A stretch of DNA of 45,371 nucleotides from an uncultured Oscillospiraceae bacterium (GCA_934486875.1 CAKSPU010000014.1:1-45371), one strand, 5' to 3'; shown: positions 35,139-44,065, counted from the first letter of the stretch. Notes: generated by a model not told the origin, from the sequence alone. A program made the numbers and translations.

Positions 35139-36527
35139 ATGCCTAATATGTCGCTTAAAAAGAACCCTATGCCCTCTCAGGAGCCTGATGTAAGAAACAA
35201 GAACTTTCTTGAGGTTGCTCTCGGCTACACTGAAGAAATGGCTGTTGACGAGGCTCAGAGATGCCTTAACTGCAAAAATATGCCCTGTGTAAAGGGATGT
35301 CCCGTTAACATAAATATCCCTGCATTCATCAAGGAAATAGCAGGCGGAAATTTCGAGGGTGCTTACAGCATCATTTCCAAGTCCAGCTCACTTCCCGCTG
35401 TCTGCGGACGTGTATGCCCCCAGGAGACACAGTGCGAAGGCAAGTGCGTAAGAGGCATCAAGGGTGAGCCTGTCGGTATCGGCAGACTTGAAAGATTTGC
35501 CGCTGACTACCACAATGCAAACTTCAAGGGTGAGCCTGAAAAGCCCGTTTCCAACGGCAAAAAGGTAGCAGTTATCGGTGCAGGTCCCGCAGGTCTTACC
35601 TGTGCAGGCGACCTTGCAAAGAAGGGCTATGAGGTCACAGTATTCGAGGCACTCCACCTTGCAGGCGGCGTTCTTGTTTACGGTATCCCCGAGTTCAGAC
35701 TTCCCAAGAGCATCGTTCAGCACGAGATAGACGGTCTTAAGGCTATCGGTGTTCAGATCGACACAAATGTTATCATCGGCAAGACCATTACTGTTGATGA
35801 GCTTTTCGAGCAGGGCTTCAAGAGCATTTTCATCGGCTCAGGTGCAGGTCTTCCCAGATTTATGAATATTCCCGGCGAGAACCTCAAGGGCGTTTATTCC
35901 GCAAATGAGTTCCTCACCAGAGTTAACCTTATGAAAGCATACAAAGAGGACAGCGACACTCCCGTCAAGGAGAACAAGAGAGTTGCGGTCGTAGGCGGCG
36001 GAAACGTTGCAATGGACGCTGCAAGATGTGCAAAGCGTCTCGGCGCAGAAGAGGTTTACATAGTTTACCGCCGTGGCGAGGCTGAGCTTCCCGCAAGAGC
36101 AGAGGAGATCGAGCACGCCAAGGAAGAGGGCATCATCTTCAAGACCCTCACAAATCCCGTTGAGATACTTGGCGACGAAAATAAGTTTGTAAGCGGCATA
36201 AAGTGCGTATCTATGGAGCTTGGCGAGCCTGACGAGTCGGGCAGAAGAAGACCCGTTGTTAAGGAAGGCTCCGAGCACACTATCGACGTTGACTGCGTTG
36301 TAATGGCCATCGGTACATCTCCCAACCCCCTCATCAGAAACACCACTGAGGGACTTGAAACAAACAAGCACGGCTGTATCGTTACAAAGGACGAAAGCGG
36401 TCTTACCTCCCGTGAGGGCGTTTATGCAGGCGGCGATGCTGTAACAGGTGCAGCTACCGTTATCCTCGCTATGGGCGCAGGAAAATCCGCTGCACAGGCT
36501 ATTGACGAGTATCTTCAGAACAAGTAA
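35139..36527 (+). CDS. nfnB: NADH-dependent reduced ferredoxin:NADP+ oxidoreductase subunit B (GltD/GltA-like)
   Basis: This 462-aa protein has two N-terminal [4Fe-4S] cysteine sets (CLNCKNMPCVKGCPVNI and VCPQETQCEGKC), an FAD fold KKVAVIGAGPAGLTCAGDLA (about 141-160) and an NADPH fold KRVAVVGGGNVAMDAARCA. These are the features of glutamate synthase small-subunit-like proteins. No large GltB subunit is encoded here, and the nfnA-type gene is immediately upstream with an AAGGAGGT site at 35123-35130, so NfnB is the better call than glutamate synthase. It is often annotated as gltA. Confidence 0.9.
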   Translation: MPNMSLKKNPMPSQEPDVRNKNFLEVALGYTEEMAVDEAQRCLNCKNMPCVKGCPVNINIPAFIKEIAGGNFEGAYSIISKSSSLPAVCGRVCPQETQCEGKCVRGIKGEPVGIGRLERFAADYHNANFKGEPEKPVSNGKKVAVIGAGPAGLTCAGDLAKKGYEVTVFEALHLAGGVLVYGIPEFRLPKSIVQHEIDGLKAIGVQIDTNVIIGKTITVDELFEQGFKSIFIGSGAGLPRFMNIPGENLKGVYSANEFLTRVNLMKAYKEDSDTPVKENKRVAVVGGGNVAMDAARCAKRLGAEEVYIVYRRGEAELPARAEEIEHAKEEGIIFKTLTNPVEILGDENKFVSGIKCVSMELGEPDESGRRRPVVKEGSEHTIDVDCVVMAIGTSPNPLIRNTTEGLETNKHGCIVTKDESGLTSREGVYAGGDAVTGAATVILAMGAGKSAAQAIDEYLQNK

Positions 36528-36538
36528 GAGATGATATT

Positions 36539-36576
36539 TTCACCGTATCCGTTCTGCGGGTGCGGTGAATTTTTTT
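36539..36576 (+). terminator. Terminator of nfnAB
   Basis: TTCACCG (36539-36545) pairs with CGGTGAA (36563-36569), with inner pairing in the loop, followed by seven T. Confidence 0.85.
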
Positions 36577-36584
36577 GTACTATC

Positions 36585-36613
36585 TTGATTTTTTTTAGGT
36601 GATATGGTATAAT
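36585..36613 (+). promoter_or_regulatory. Promoter of the flavodoxin-like gene
   Basis: TTGATT (36585-36590), 17 bases, consensus TATAAT (36608-36613). Confidence 0.8.
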
Positions 36614-36661
36614 GATTCAATGCTTTTATCACGATAAATCGGAATTTGAGGAGATGTGTTT

Positions 36662-37186
36662 ATGAATGGAGTCATTTTATATCAATCAAAATATGGTGCT
36701 ACAAAAAGATACGCTGACTGGCTCTCAGAAGAGACCGGGTTTCAGTGTATAGAAACAAGAAAAGCTGATATCAACGAAATTGTTACATATGACACTATTA
36801 TTTTAGGTGGTGGATTATATGCTTCCGGTATCGCCGGATTATCGTTTCTAAAAAAGAATATAAGTAAATTAACGTGCAAGAAGATCATCGTGTTTTGCTG
36901 TGGAGCATCTCCGTATGAAGAAAATGCGTTTCAGCAAATCAAGGAGCATAATTTGAAGGATAACTTGGCTGACATTTCTCTCTTTTATTGCCGTGGTGCG
37001 TGGGATATGGACGCAATGTCTTTTAAGGATAGAACATTATGCAATTTACTTAGAAAGTCGGTTGCAAAGAAAAATCCAGCTGATTACGAAATATGGGAAA
37101 AAGCACTGATGGCAGCTGGGGAACATAAATGCGACTGGACAGATAAAAAATGCATTGAGCCAATCATCGAATGTATAAATCAATAA
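36662..37186 (+). CDS. Flavodoxin-domain protein
   Basis: This 174-aa protein starts MNGVILYQSKYGATKRYADWL, the FMN phosphate loop of flavodoxins, followed by YDTIILGGGLYASGI and VFCCGASPYEE. It resembles short-chain flavodoxins or protoporphyrinogen-oxidase-like (HemG) flavoproteins and would carry FMN as an electron carrier. ATG at 36662 has GAGGAG 8 bases upstream; a GTG at 36656 is in frame but poorly spaced. The gene is visibly richer in A/T, with TTA, ATA and AAA codons, than its neighbours, which suggests recent acquisition. Partner unknown. Confidence 0.85.
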   Translation: MNGVILYQSKYGATKRYADWLSEETGFQCIETRKADINEIVTYDTIILGGGLYASGIAGLSFLKKNISKLTCKKIIVFCCGASPYEENAFQQIKEHNLKDNLADISLFYCRGAWDMDAMSFKDRTLCNLLRKSVAKKNPADYEIWEKALMAAGEHKCDWTDKKCIEPIIECINQ

Positions 37187-37286
37187 AATCCAATTTATCG
37201 ACCAGCTTCATTTCTTTGATCCACCCAAAACACAAATCACGTTGATCTGTCAAAACCAACATTATTTACAGGGAAGAAACAAGCCA

Positions 37287-38249
37287 ATGAAAAAATACAT
37301 CATAAACTCCAACGATGCAGGGCAGCGTGTGGATAAATTCATACAGAAAGCCGCACCGAAGCTGCCTCAGAGCGCAATGTATAAAGGTATCCGCACGAAA
37401 AACATCAAGCTCAACCGCAAGCGCTGCGAAATATCCACCCGACTTTCCGAGGGAGATGTGCTGGAGCTTTATCTGCCCGATGAATTTTTCGGGGAGGAAA
37501 ATTCCGAGGAAAAATACGCATTCCTCAAAGCTCCCAAGGATATCTCGGTCATCTATGAGGACGAAAATATCCTGCTCATCGACAAGAAAAACGGGCTTGT
37601 GGTCCACGAGGACAATGACGGAACGGTGGATACTCTCGTAAACCGTATGCAGCATTATCTTTATGCAAAAGGGGAGTATGACCCTGCGGACGAAAACAGC
37701 TTCACTCCATCGCTCTGCAACCGTCTTGACAGAAATACGGGGGGCATTGTCATAGCCGCCAAGAATGCGGAATCTCTGCGCATTCTCAATCAGAAGATTA
37801 AGGACAGGGAGCTTGAAAAGAAGTATCTCTGCATCACTTTCGGCGTGCCGCCGAAAAAGTCCGACACTATGACCCACTATCTTTTCAAGGACAGCAAGAC
37901 CAACACCGTCACCGTTTCCGACAAAAAAACCGACCGCAACAAGACTATAATCACTAAGTACAGGGTGCTGAAAACCGACGGCAAGCTCAGCCTTGTGGAG
38001 GTGGAGCTGCTTACGGGACGAACTCACCAGATACGTGCCCATATGGCGTATATCGGCTGTCCGCTTCTCGGAGACGGAAAATACGGCAGCAATAAGGTGA
38101 ACAGGAGCTATGGCATAAAAACTCAGGCGCTGTATTCCTACAAGCTGAAGTTTACATTCACCACCGACGGCGGCATACTTGAATACCTTAACGGCAGGGA
38201 GTTTACAGTTCCTGATGTGTGGTTTGAGAATATGTTCCTTGATAAATAA
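37287..38249 (+). CDS. RluA-family RNA pseudouridine synthase
   Basis: This 320-aa enzyme converts uridines to pseudouridine in rRNA or tRNA. An N-terminal S4 domain (about 1-70, GQRVDKFIQKAAPKLPQS) precedes the catalytic domain with the active-site Asp in NRLDRNTGGIVI and the later ELLTGRTHQIRAH motif. ATG at 37287 is preferred because the S4 pattern begins there and GGGAAG precedes it. The exact target (RluC-, RluD- or TruC-like) cannot be fixed by eye. Nothing else is seen in the 100-base gap before it. Confidence 0.9.
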   Translation: MKKYIINSNDAGQRVDKFIQKAAPKLPQSAMYKGIRTKNIKLNRKRCEISTRLSEGDVLELYLPDEFFGEENSEEKYAFLKAPKDISVIYEDENILLIDKKNGLVVHEDNDGTVDTLVNRMQHYLYAKGEYDPADENSFTPSLCNRLDRNTGGIVIAAKNAESLRILNQKIKDRELEKKYLCITFGVPPKKSDTMTHYLFKDSKTNTVTVSDKKTDRNKTIITKYRVLKTDGKLSLVEVELLTGRTHQIRAHMAYIGCPLLGDGKYGSNKVNRSYGIKTQALYSYKLKFTFTTDGGILEYLNGREFTVPDVWFENMFLDK

Positions 38250-38277
38250 TATTAACTGTATATTCACGAAAAGTTTG

Positions 38278-38306
38278 TTGTAATATCTTCCAAACATACG
38301 TATAAT
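38278..38306 (+). promoter_or_regulatory. Promoter of the MarR-ABC exporter operon
   Basis: TTGTAA (38278-38283), 17 bases, consensus TATAAT (38301-38306). Confidence 0.8.
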
Positions 38307-38343
38307 AAATGTTAGACTTCTAACTGATAGATGTCTAACATTT
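38307..38343. promoter_or_regulatory. Tandem palindromic operators, probable MarR autoregulation site
   Basis: GTTAGACTTCTAAC (38311-38324) is a perfect 6-2-6 palindrome, and GATAGATGTCTAAC (38326-38339) is a near copy one base later. They lie on the transcription start just after the -10. Together they also form an 11-bp inverted repeat AAATGTTAGAC / GTCTAACATTT, followed by ATTTTTC, so an RNA hairpin is possible too. Confidence 0.7.
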
Positions 38344-38368
38344 ATTTTTCTCTAAGGGAGGGGATAAG

Positions 38369-38905
38369 GTGACAGGCTCAGAAGGAGCAAATCCTGACAG
38401 AGAGGAGCACATCGGAAAATACATCAACCGCCTTTCAAAGGATATCAGATATTCCATCAACGGCTATCTTCTTGAAAAAGGCTATACGATGACAGGCGAG
38501 CAGTGCAGGATACTGGGATACATCAGATACTGCAACGATCACGGAAGCTGTGTTTACCAGAAGGATATCGAAAACAGCTTCGGGATAAAGCGTTCCTCCG
38601 TGGCAAGCATTCTTGCCAATATGGAAAAGGGCGGGTACATCGTCCGTGAGGTGGACGGTGCCGATGCCAGGGTAAAAAAGGTGATCCTTACCGAACAGGG
38701 GCAGAACCTCCAGAGGGAAATGGGGCGCACTATCCGTATGATAGAGGACATCATAACCAAGGATATGTCGGATAAGGATATTTCCGAGCTTATAAGGCTC
38801 ACATCTCTTGCGATTTCCAATCTTGAATCCTCGGGACTTCTCGGGGACTGCTGCGGAAAGGAAAGAGAAAAATCAAAAGAAAAGGAGACTTCTGACAAAT
38901 GCTGA
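38369..38905 (+). CDS. MarR-family transcriptional regulator
   Basis: This 178-aa winged-helix regulator has YTMTGEQCRILGYIRY, the recognition region KDIENSFGIKRSSVASILANMEKGGYIVRE and the wing DARVKKVILTEQG. It starts with GTG behind GGGAGGGG. Its 3' end overlaps the first ABC exporter gene by 7 bases, so it is the first gene of a three-gene operon and very probably represses it through the palindromes at 38311-38339. The C-terminal tail is Lys/Glu-rich. Ligand unknown. Confidence 0.92.
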   Translation: MTGSEGANPDREEHIGKYINRLSKDIRYSINGYLLEKGYTMTGEQCRILGYIRYCNDHGSCVYQKDIENSFGIKRSSVASILANMEKGGYIVREVDGADARVKKVILTEQGQNLQREMGRTIRMIEDIITKDMSDKDISELIRLTSLAISNLESSGLLGDCCGKEREKSKEKETSDKC

Positions 38906-40629
38906 AAAAACTGTTGTCTTGCGTTGGCGAGTACAAAAAGTATGCAATACTTACTCCCATCGTAATGCTCGGCGAAGTCGCTATGGAGGTGCTCATACCT
39001 CTTGTAATGGCATTTATGGTGGACAACGGCATAAACGGAAATGACACCGGTTATACCGTGAAAATGGGTCTGCTTATGGTGCTTATGGCGTTCTTCTCCC
39101 TTGCCTGCGGAGCACTTGGCGGTAAATTTGCGGCTCAGGCAGGTATGGGCTTTGCAAAAAATGTTAGAAAGAAGCTTTTTGACAAGGTGCAGGACTTTTC
39201 CTTTGCCAACGTGGACAAATTCTCCACAGCTTCTCTCGTAACAAGACTTACCACCGACGTTACAAACGTTCAGAACACATTTATGATGATAATAAGAATG
39301 GCGGTGCGTTCGCCCTTTATGTTCATCTTTGCGCTGATAATGGCTATATCCATTAACGCAAAGCTTGCCACTGTCTTTCTTATTGCCATTCCGGTGCTTG
39401 TGGTCGGAATGGGGCTCATCATCTCAAAGGCATTCCCCAGATTCGAGAAAATGCTCAGCAAGTATGATGCACTGAACTCCCGTGTTCAGGAAAACCTTAT
39501 TGGCATCAGAGTTGTAAAGGCATTCGTCCGTGAAAAATTCGAGGGTGAGAAATTCATCGCCTCTGCCGATGATGTCCGTGATGCACAGGTTCAGGCTGAA
39601 AAGCTTGTCATTCTCGGTCAGCCTCTTATGCAGATAATAATGTATGCCTGCATCGTTGCCGTTATCTACTTCGGCGGAACAATGGTCATCGGCGGCAATA
39701 TGCTTATCGGACAGCTTTCAAGCTTCATTACATATATCACTCAGATACTTATGTCACTTATGATGCTCTCGATGATATTCGTTATGACAACTATCTCAAT
39801 GGCATCAATGCACAGAATCGTTGAGATATTCGATGAAGTTCCTGACATCAATGATGACAATGCAGACCCCGCTCTTCTCCCTGCTGACGGAAGCATCGTT
39901 TTCGATAATGTTTCATTCAGCTACGCAAAGGACGAGAACAATCTCAATCTGAAAAACATTGACCTGAATATCAGGTCGGGTGAGACTATCGGTGTCATCG
40001 GCGGAACAGGCTCGGCAAAATCCACGCTTGTTCAGCTTATCCCCCGACTTTACGATGTAACGGACGGTCGCATAATTGTCGGCGGTCACGATGTAAGGGA
40101 TTACAAGATCGACAATCTCAGAAACGAGGTGGCAATGGTTCTCCAGAAGAACGTGCTTTTCTCGGGAACTATCAAGGACAATCTCCGCTGGGGCGATGAA
40201 AATGCCACCGATGAGGAGATAATCGAGGCGTGCAGGCAGGCACAGGCTCACGACTTTGTAATGAATTTCCCCGACGGCTATGACACCGATCTTGGACAGG
40301 GCGGCGTTAACGTTTCGGGCGGTCAGAAGCAGAGACTTTGTATCGCCAGAGCGCTTCTCAAAAAGCCTAAGATAGTCATTCTCGATGACTCCACCAGTGC
40401 TGTTGATACCGCAACTGATGCAAATATCCGTCACGCTTTCAAGACAGAGCTTGCGGACACCACCACAATTATCATTGCCCAGCGTATTTCCTCCGTTTCC
40501 GAAGCCGACAGGATAATCGTCCTCGATGACGGAAAGATAGACGCATTCGACACTCACGAAAATCTTCTCAAGAACAACGAGATCTATCGTGAGGTGTACA
40601 ACTCACAGCAGAAAGGAGCTGAAGAATAA
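38899..40629 (+). CDS. ABC exporter half-transporter with degenerate nucleotide site (subunit 1)
   Basis: This 576-aa protein has six membrane segments (about 15-310) fused to an ATPase domain (about 335-570). The Walker A reads GGTGSAKST (about 368-376), with Ala for the usual Gly before Lys; the Walker B ends in Asp497 (ILDDSTSAVD) where a catalytic Glu is normal; the signature is NVSGGQ. This is the pattern of the inactive-site partner in heterodimeric exporters such as BmrCD or TM287/288. It overlaps MarR by 7 bases and the next exporter gene by one base. It probably exports drugs or lipophilic compounds; substrate unknown. Confidence 0.92.
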   Translation: MLKKLLSCVGEYKKYAILTPIVMLGEVAMEVLIPLVMAFMVDNGINGNDTGYTVKMGLLMVLMAFFSLACGALGGKFAAQAGMGFAKNVRKKLFDKVQDFSFANVDKFSTASLVTRLTTDVTNVQNTFMMIIRMAVRSPFMFIFALIMAISINAKLATVFLIAIPVLVVGMGLIISKAFPRFEKMLSKYDALNSRVQENLIGIRVVKAFVREKFEGEKFIASADDVRDAQVQAEKLVILGQPLMQIIMYACIVAVIYFGGTMVIGGNMLIGQLSSFITYITQILMSLMMLSMIFVMTTISMASMHRIVEIFDEVPDINDDNADPALLPADGSIVFDNVSFSYAKDENNLNLKNIDLNIRSGETIGVIGGTGSAKSTLVQLIPRLYDVTDGRIIVGGHDVRDYKIDNLRNEVAMVLQKNVLFSGTIKDNLRWGDENATDEEIIEACRQAQAHDFVMNFPDGYDTDLGQGGVNVSGGQKQRLCIARALLKKPKIVILDDSTSAVDTATDANIRHAFKTELADTTTIIIAQRISSVSEADRIIVLDDGKIDAFDTHENLLKNNEIYREVYNSQQKGAEE

Positions 40630-42536
40630 TGCCTCCACGCAAACAGGGACCTATGCAGAAGCCCGGAAATGCAGGCGCAGCGTTCAAGAGAATACTGAGC
40701 TATGCCGGTGAATACAAGGGACTTATGGCGCTCGTCGTAATTTTCATCATTTTCAGTTCGCTGGCAAGCATTATCGGCACATCGTTTTTGCAGTCCATAA
40801 TTGATGATTACCTCACTCCTATGATAGGCAACAAGGACAGCACGCTTTTCAGCGGATTTGTGGCAACTCTTGTGAAGATGATATTCATTTATGCTCTCGG
40901 AGCGCTTTCCACCTTTGCATATGCAAGAATAATGCTCACCGTTTCCACAAAGACCCTTTTCAAGCTGAGAACAGATCTTTTCACTCATATGGAAACTCTG
41001 CCTATCAAATATTTTGACACCCACACCCACGGCGACATAATGAGCCGCTACACAAATGATATCGACACTATCCGTGAAATGATGTCAAACTCAATCGCAA
41101 GCTTTATTTCCTCAGGCATCACCGTTATCGGCGTTTTCGTAATGATGGTATATTACAGCTGGCAGATGACGCTCATCGTTATTGTTATGTTGGCGCTCCT
41201 CCTTTTTGTTACAGGAAAGATAGGCTCTCAGAGCGGAAAATTCTTCAAGGAGCAGCAGAAGGAGATCGGTGCGGTCAATGGTTACATTGAGGAAATGATA
41301 GACGGTCAGAAGGTCGTAAAGGTCTTTGTTCACGAGGACAAATCCAAGGCTGAGTTTGATAAGCTGAACTCCGCCCTCTGCGAAGCCTCCACCAATGCTA
41401 ATACCTTTGCGAACATTATGGGACCCGTAAACAACAACCTCGCATATATCCAGTATGCTATCCTTGCGGTTGTGGGAAGTATCCTTGCCATAAACGGCGT
41501 TCATTCCTTTGCTGGACTTATTCAGGTCGGTACAGTTGTAACATTCCTCCAGTTCTCGAGAAACTTCTCAATGCCTCTTTCACAGGTGGCACAGCAGTTT
41601 AATGCAGTTCTTTCCGCACTTGCAGGTGCAGAGCGGATTTTTGCACTCATTGATGAAAAGTCCGAGACCGATGACGGCTATGTTACACTTGTAAATGCAA
41701 ATATTCAGCCCGACGGAACAATTACCGAGAGCGAGAAGCGCACAGGCGTATGGGCTTGGAAGCACCCCCATAAGGCTGACGGAACAATTACCTATACAAA
41801 GGTCGAGGGCAGGGTCGAGTTTGACGATGTCACCTTCGGATATGAGGAGAACAAGACCGTCCTTAACGGCGTGAGCCTCTATGCAAAGCCCGGTCAGAAA
41901 ATAGCATTTGTGGGTTCCACAGGTGCGGGCAAGACTACTATCACAAACCTTATCAACAGATTTTACGATGTGCCAGACGGCAAGATACGTTATGACGGCA
42001 TCAACATCAACAAGATAAAGAAAGACGATCTGAGACGCTCACTGTCAATGGTTCTTCAGGATACCCACCTTTTCACAGGCACGGTTATGGAGAATATCCG
42101 CTACGGAAAGCTTGATGCTACCGATGATGATGTAATAGCGGCTGCAAAGCTTGCGAATGCCGATACATTCATCAAGCATCTCCCCGAGGGCTACAACACG
42201 ATGCTCACATCTGATGGGGCAAACCTTTCACAGGGTCAGAGACAGCTCCTTGCAATTGCCCGTGCAGCGGTGGCAGACCCTCCCGTTCTTATCCTTGACG
42301 AAGCAACATCGTCCATTGATACAAGAACCGAAGCCCTTATCGAAAAGGGTATGGACAGCCTGATGAACGGCAGAACGGTATTCGTAATCGCCCACAGACT
42401 TTCCACCGTAAGAAACTCCAATGCTATAATGGTTCTCGAACACGGAAACATCATTGAGCGTGGGGATCACGAACAGCTCATCGCCCGGAAGGGCAAGTAT
42501 TACCAGCTCTACACAGGAATGTTCGAGCTCAGCTGA
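40629..42536 (+). CDS. ABC exporter half-transporter with canonical ATPase (subunit 2)
   Basis: This 635-aa protein has six membrane segments and an ATPase domain with a canonical Walker A GSTGAGKTT (about 429-437), signature NLSQGQ and Walker B LILDEATSSID with catalytic Glu558. About 45 extra residues (about 347-393, containing GVWAWKHPH) lie between the membrane part and the ATPase, making it longer than its partner. Its ATG overlaps the stop of subunit 1, so the two are translated together and should form a heterodimer. It is followed by a good terminator. Confidence 0.93.
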   Translation: MPPRKQGPMQKPGNAGAAFKRILSYAGEYKGLMALVVIFIIFSSLASIIGTSFLQSIIDDYLTPMIGNKDSTLFSGFVATLVKMIFIYALGALSTFAYARIMLTVSTKTLFKLRTDLFTHMETLPIKYFDTHTHGDIMSRYTNDIDTIREMMSNSIASFISSGITVIGVFVMMVYYSWQMTLIVIVMLALLLFVTGKIGSQSGKFFKEQQKEIGAVNGYIEEMIDGQKVVKVFVHEDKSKAEFDKLNSALCEASTNANTFANIMGPVNNNLAYIQYAILAVVGSILAINGVHSFAGLIQVGTVVTFLQFSRNFSMPLSQVAQQFNAVLSALAGAERIFALIDEKSETDDGYVTLVNANIQPDGTITESEKRTGVWAWKHPHKADGTITYTKVEGRVEFDDVTFGYEENKTVLNGVSLYAKPGQKIAFVGSTGAGKTTITNLINRFYDVPDGKIRYDGININKIKKDDLRRSLSMVLQDTHLFTGTVMENIRYGKLDATDDDVIAAAKLANADTFIKHLPEGYNTMLTSDGANLSQGQRQLLAIARAAVADPPVLILDEATSSIDTRTEALIEKGMDSLMNGRTVFVIAHRLSTVRNSNAIMVLEHGNIIERGDHEQLIARKGKYYQLYTGMFELS

Positions 42537-42557
42537 TTCACCACTTAATAAAATGAA

Positions 42558-42590
42558 ATGCTGCCTGATTATTTCGGGCAGCATTTTTTA
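42558..42590 (+). terminator. Terminator of the MarR-ABC operon
   Basis: ATGCTGCC (42558-42565) pairs with GGCAGCAT (42577-42584), followed by TTTTTT, 21 bases after the stop. Confidence 0.88.
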
Positions 42591-42630
42591 TATATTTGAT
42601 ATATTTGTATATATAATAGTATAAAAAAAT

Positions 42631-42658
42631 CGGCTGCCCGAAAAGTATCGGACAGCCG
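42631..42658 (-). terminator. Terminator of the AspT/SucE-family transporter gene
   Basis: CGGCTG..CCG / CGG..CAGCCG stem with 8-base loop, followed on the minus strand by ATTTTTTTAT, just past the stop at 42670. Confidence 0.88.
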
Positions 42659-42669
42659 AAGTTTTATTA

Positions 42670-43944
42670 TTACATACCGATCAGTGAAAGAGGATCGGGG
42701 AAAAGCACGATAATGAACTGGGAAACAAGAACAACAGCAATGAGAGCGATAGGATAAGCAGCTGCATATGCAGAAGCAACATCGTCAGTCTTTGCAACAT
42801 TGATAAGTGTTCCGAGGGCGGGAGTAGAGGTCATACCGCCTGTGATACCGCCGAGGTTGTTGAAGAGTGGAAGCTTGATAACGTACTTTGCAATGATGAA
42901 GCCAACGATCATAGGAATGAGGGTCATAATTGCGCCGTAGAGGAAGTATTCAGCCTGGAAGTACTGAACGAAGCTTGCACCGCCGGGGATACCTGCGCCG
43001 ATAAGGAAAGCCATAAGACCAAACTCACGGAAAATTTCAAGCATCTTCTTCTGAGGCTTCATACTGAGTGGACCGAAGTGACCGAAATGTGCGATAACAA
43101 GGGAAGAAAGGAGGCAGCCGCCTGTGGTTCCGAGGGAGAATGTGGAAGAGCCCATAGGGATCTTGATTCCGCCCACAAAAATGCCGATAACAACAGCTAT
43201 CGCAAAGGGAGCAAGACCGAAGTTGTCGATGTCGAAATACTTGCCCTTGTTGGCAGCCTTACCTGTGTCAACAGAGGAGATCTTAGCTCTTTCAGCATCA
43301 AGGTCAGCCTTTAAGATCTTGGGAACGATCTGAACGAAAAGCACAACACCCACAACACCGAAGAGGTAAGCAATACCGTGACCGACTGTAACGATATCCT
43401 CAAAAGCGGAGATCGCATCGGGATTTCCTGCATAAACTGAGCTGAGAGTATCCTTTGCAGCGGAGAATGCGGGGGTGGAAGTAAGAGCTCCCGAAAGAAG
43501 TCCGACAGCCATTGATGTTCCGCAGCCAAGTACCTTGATGCAGAAAACAGTGGTCAGTCCGCCAAGAATAATGATGATAAGCGAAAGAAGAGCGTAGGAC
43601 TTGAAGTTTTTCTTAAGGCTTGAAAAGAAGTTGGGACCTGCGATAAAGCCTACAGATGTTACGAACATTATAAGACCGAGGTTTTCAATTATTTTGAGAA
43701 AATTTTTTGAAAACTCTGCGGGAGCTCCCTTATTGAGAGCAAAGGTCGTAACAAGATTGCTTCCGTCATTTGTGAAGCAGAATGCGCCTATCAGAAGAGC
43801 GACGATGAACACGCCCGCAGTTCCGAGGGAAACGCCCTTTATTGTAACACGGCCCAGCAGATAACCGAGACCCGCAACAATAAAGATAATGAACATCAGA
43901 AAGGTGATACCCGTAATTGATATCACGCCGTTTAAAAGAACCAT
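42670..43944 (-). CDS. Aspartate:alanine exchanger (AAE) family transporter
   Basis: This 424-aa membrane protein has about ten to eleven segments in two repeated halves, each with the conserved pattern GALTSTPAFSAA or GGMTSTPALGTL. That repeat is the mark of the AspT/YidE family, which includes the aspartate:alanine antiporter and the succinate exporter SucE. No TrkA_C domains are seen in the central loop, unlike YidE. It lies downstream of a fumarate reductase flavoprotein on the same strand, favouring a C4-dicarboxylate such as succinate; that is inference. A GGAGG site precedes the ATG. A long palindrome covers its promoter region. Confidence 0.85.
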   Translation of the reverse strand: MVLLNGVISITGITFLMFIIFIVAGLGYLLGRVTIKGVSLGTAGVFIVALLIGAFCFTNDGSNLVTTFALNKGAPAEFSKNFLKIIENLGLIMFVTSVGFIAGPNFFSSLKKNFKSYALLSLIIIILGGLTTVFCIKVLGCGTSMAVGLLSGALTSTPAFSAAKDTLSSVYAGNPDAISAFEDIVTVGHGIAYLFGVVGVVLFVQIVPKILKADLDAERAKISSVDTGKAANKGKYFDIDNFGLAPFAIAVVIGIFVGGIKIPMGSSTFSLGTTGGCLLSSLVIAHFGHFGPLSMKPQKKMLEIFREFGLMAFLIGAGIPGGASFVQYFQAEYFLYGAIMTLIPMIVGFIIAKYVIKLPLFNNLGGITGGMTSTPALGTLINVAKTDDVASAYAAAYPIALIAVVLVSQFIIVLFPDPLSLIGM

Positions 43945-43976
43945 TGCGCCGATACCTCCATAATTTCTAAGACAGT

Positions 43977-44016
43977 CCGATCAAAGCACAATACTATTAT
44001 ATTGTAATTTGATCGG
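43977..44016. promoter_or_regulatory. 40-bp nested palindrome upstream of the AAE-family transporter
   Basis: CCGATCAAA (43977-43985) and TTTGATCGG (44008-44016) are perfect 9-bp inverted repeats whose centres are 31 bases apart; inside lie ACAATA and TATTGT, also inverted. A minus-strand TATAAT (44002-43997 region) sits between the arms. This suggests a dimeric operator over the promoter or a stable 5' UTR hairpin. No T-tract follows on the minus strand. Confidence 0.6.
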
Positions 44017-44037
44017 GCAATCTTTATACATAGTTAC

Positions 44038-44065
44038 AAACCCCCGCAGAAAGGTGCAGGGGTTT
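44038..44065 (-). terminator. Probable terminator of the fumarate reductase gene
   Basis: AAACCCCCGCA (44038-44048) pairs with TGCAGGGGTTT (44055-44065) around GAAAGG, about 85 bases after the stop. The T-tract is short in either direction. Confidence 0.6.

Noticed and set aside
37266..38297. 343-codon frame antisense to the pseudouridine synthase
   Set aside because: The plus-strand gene has S4 and RluA motifs; the antisense product has none.
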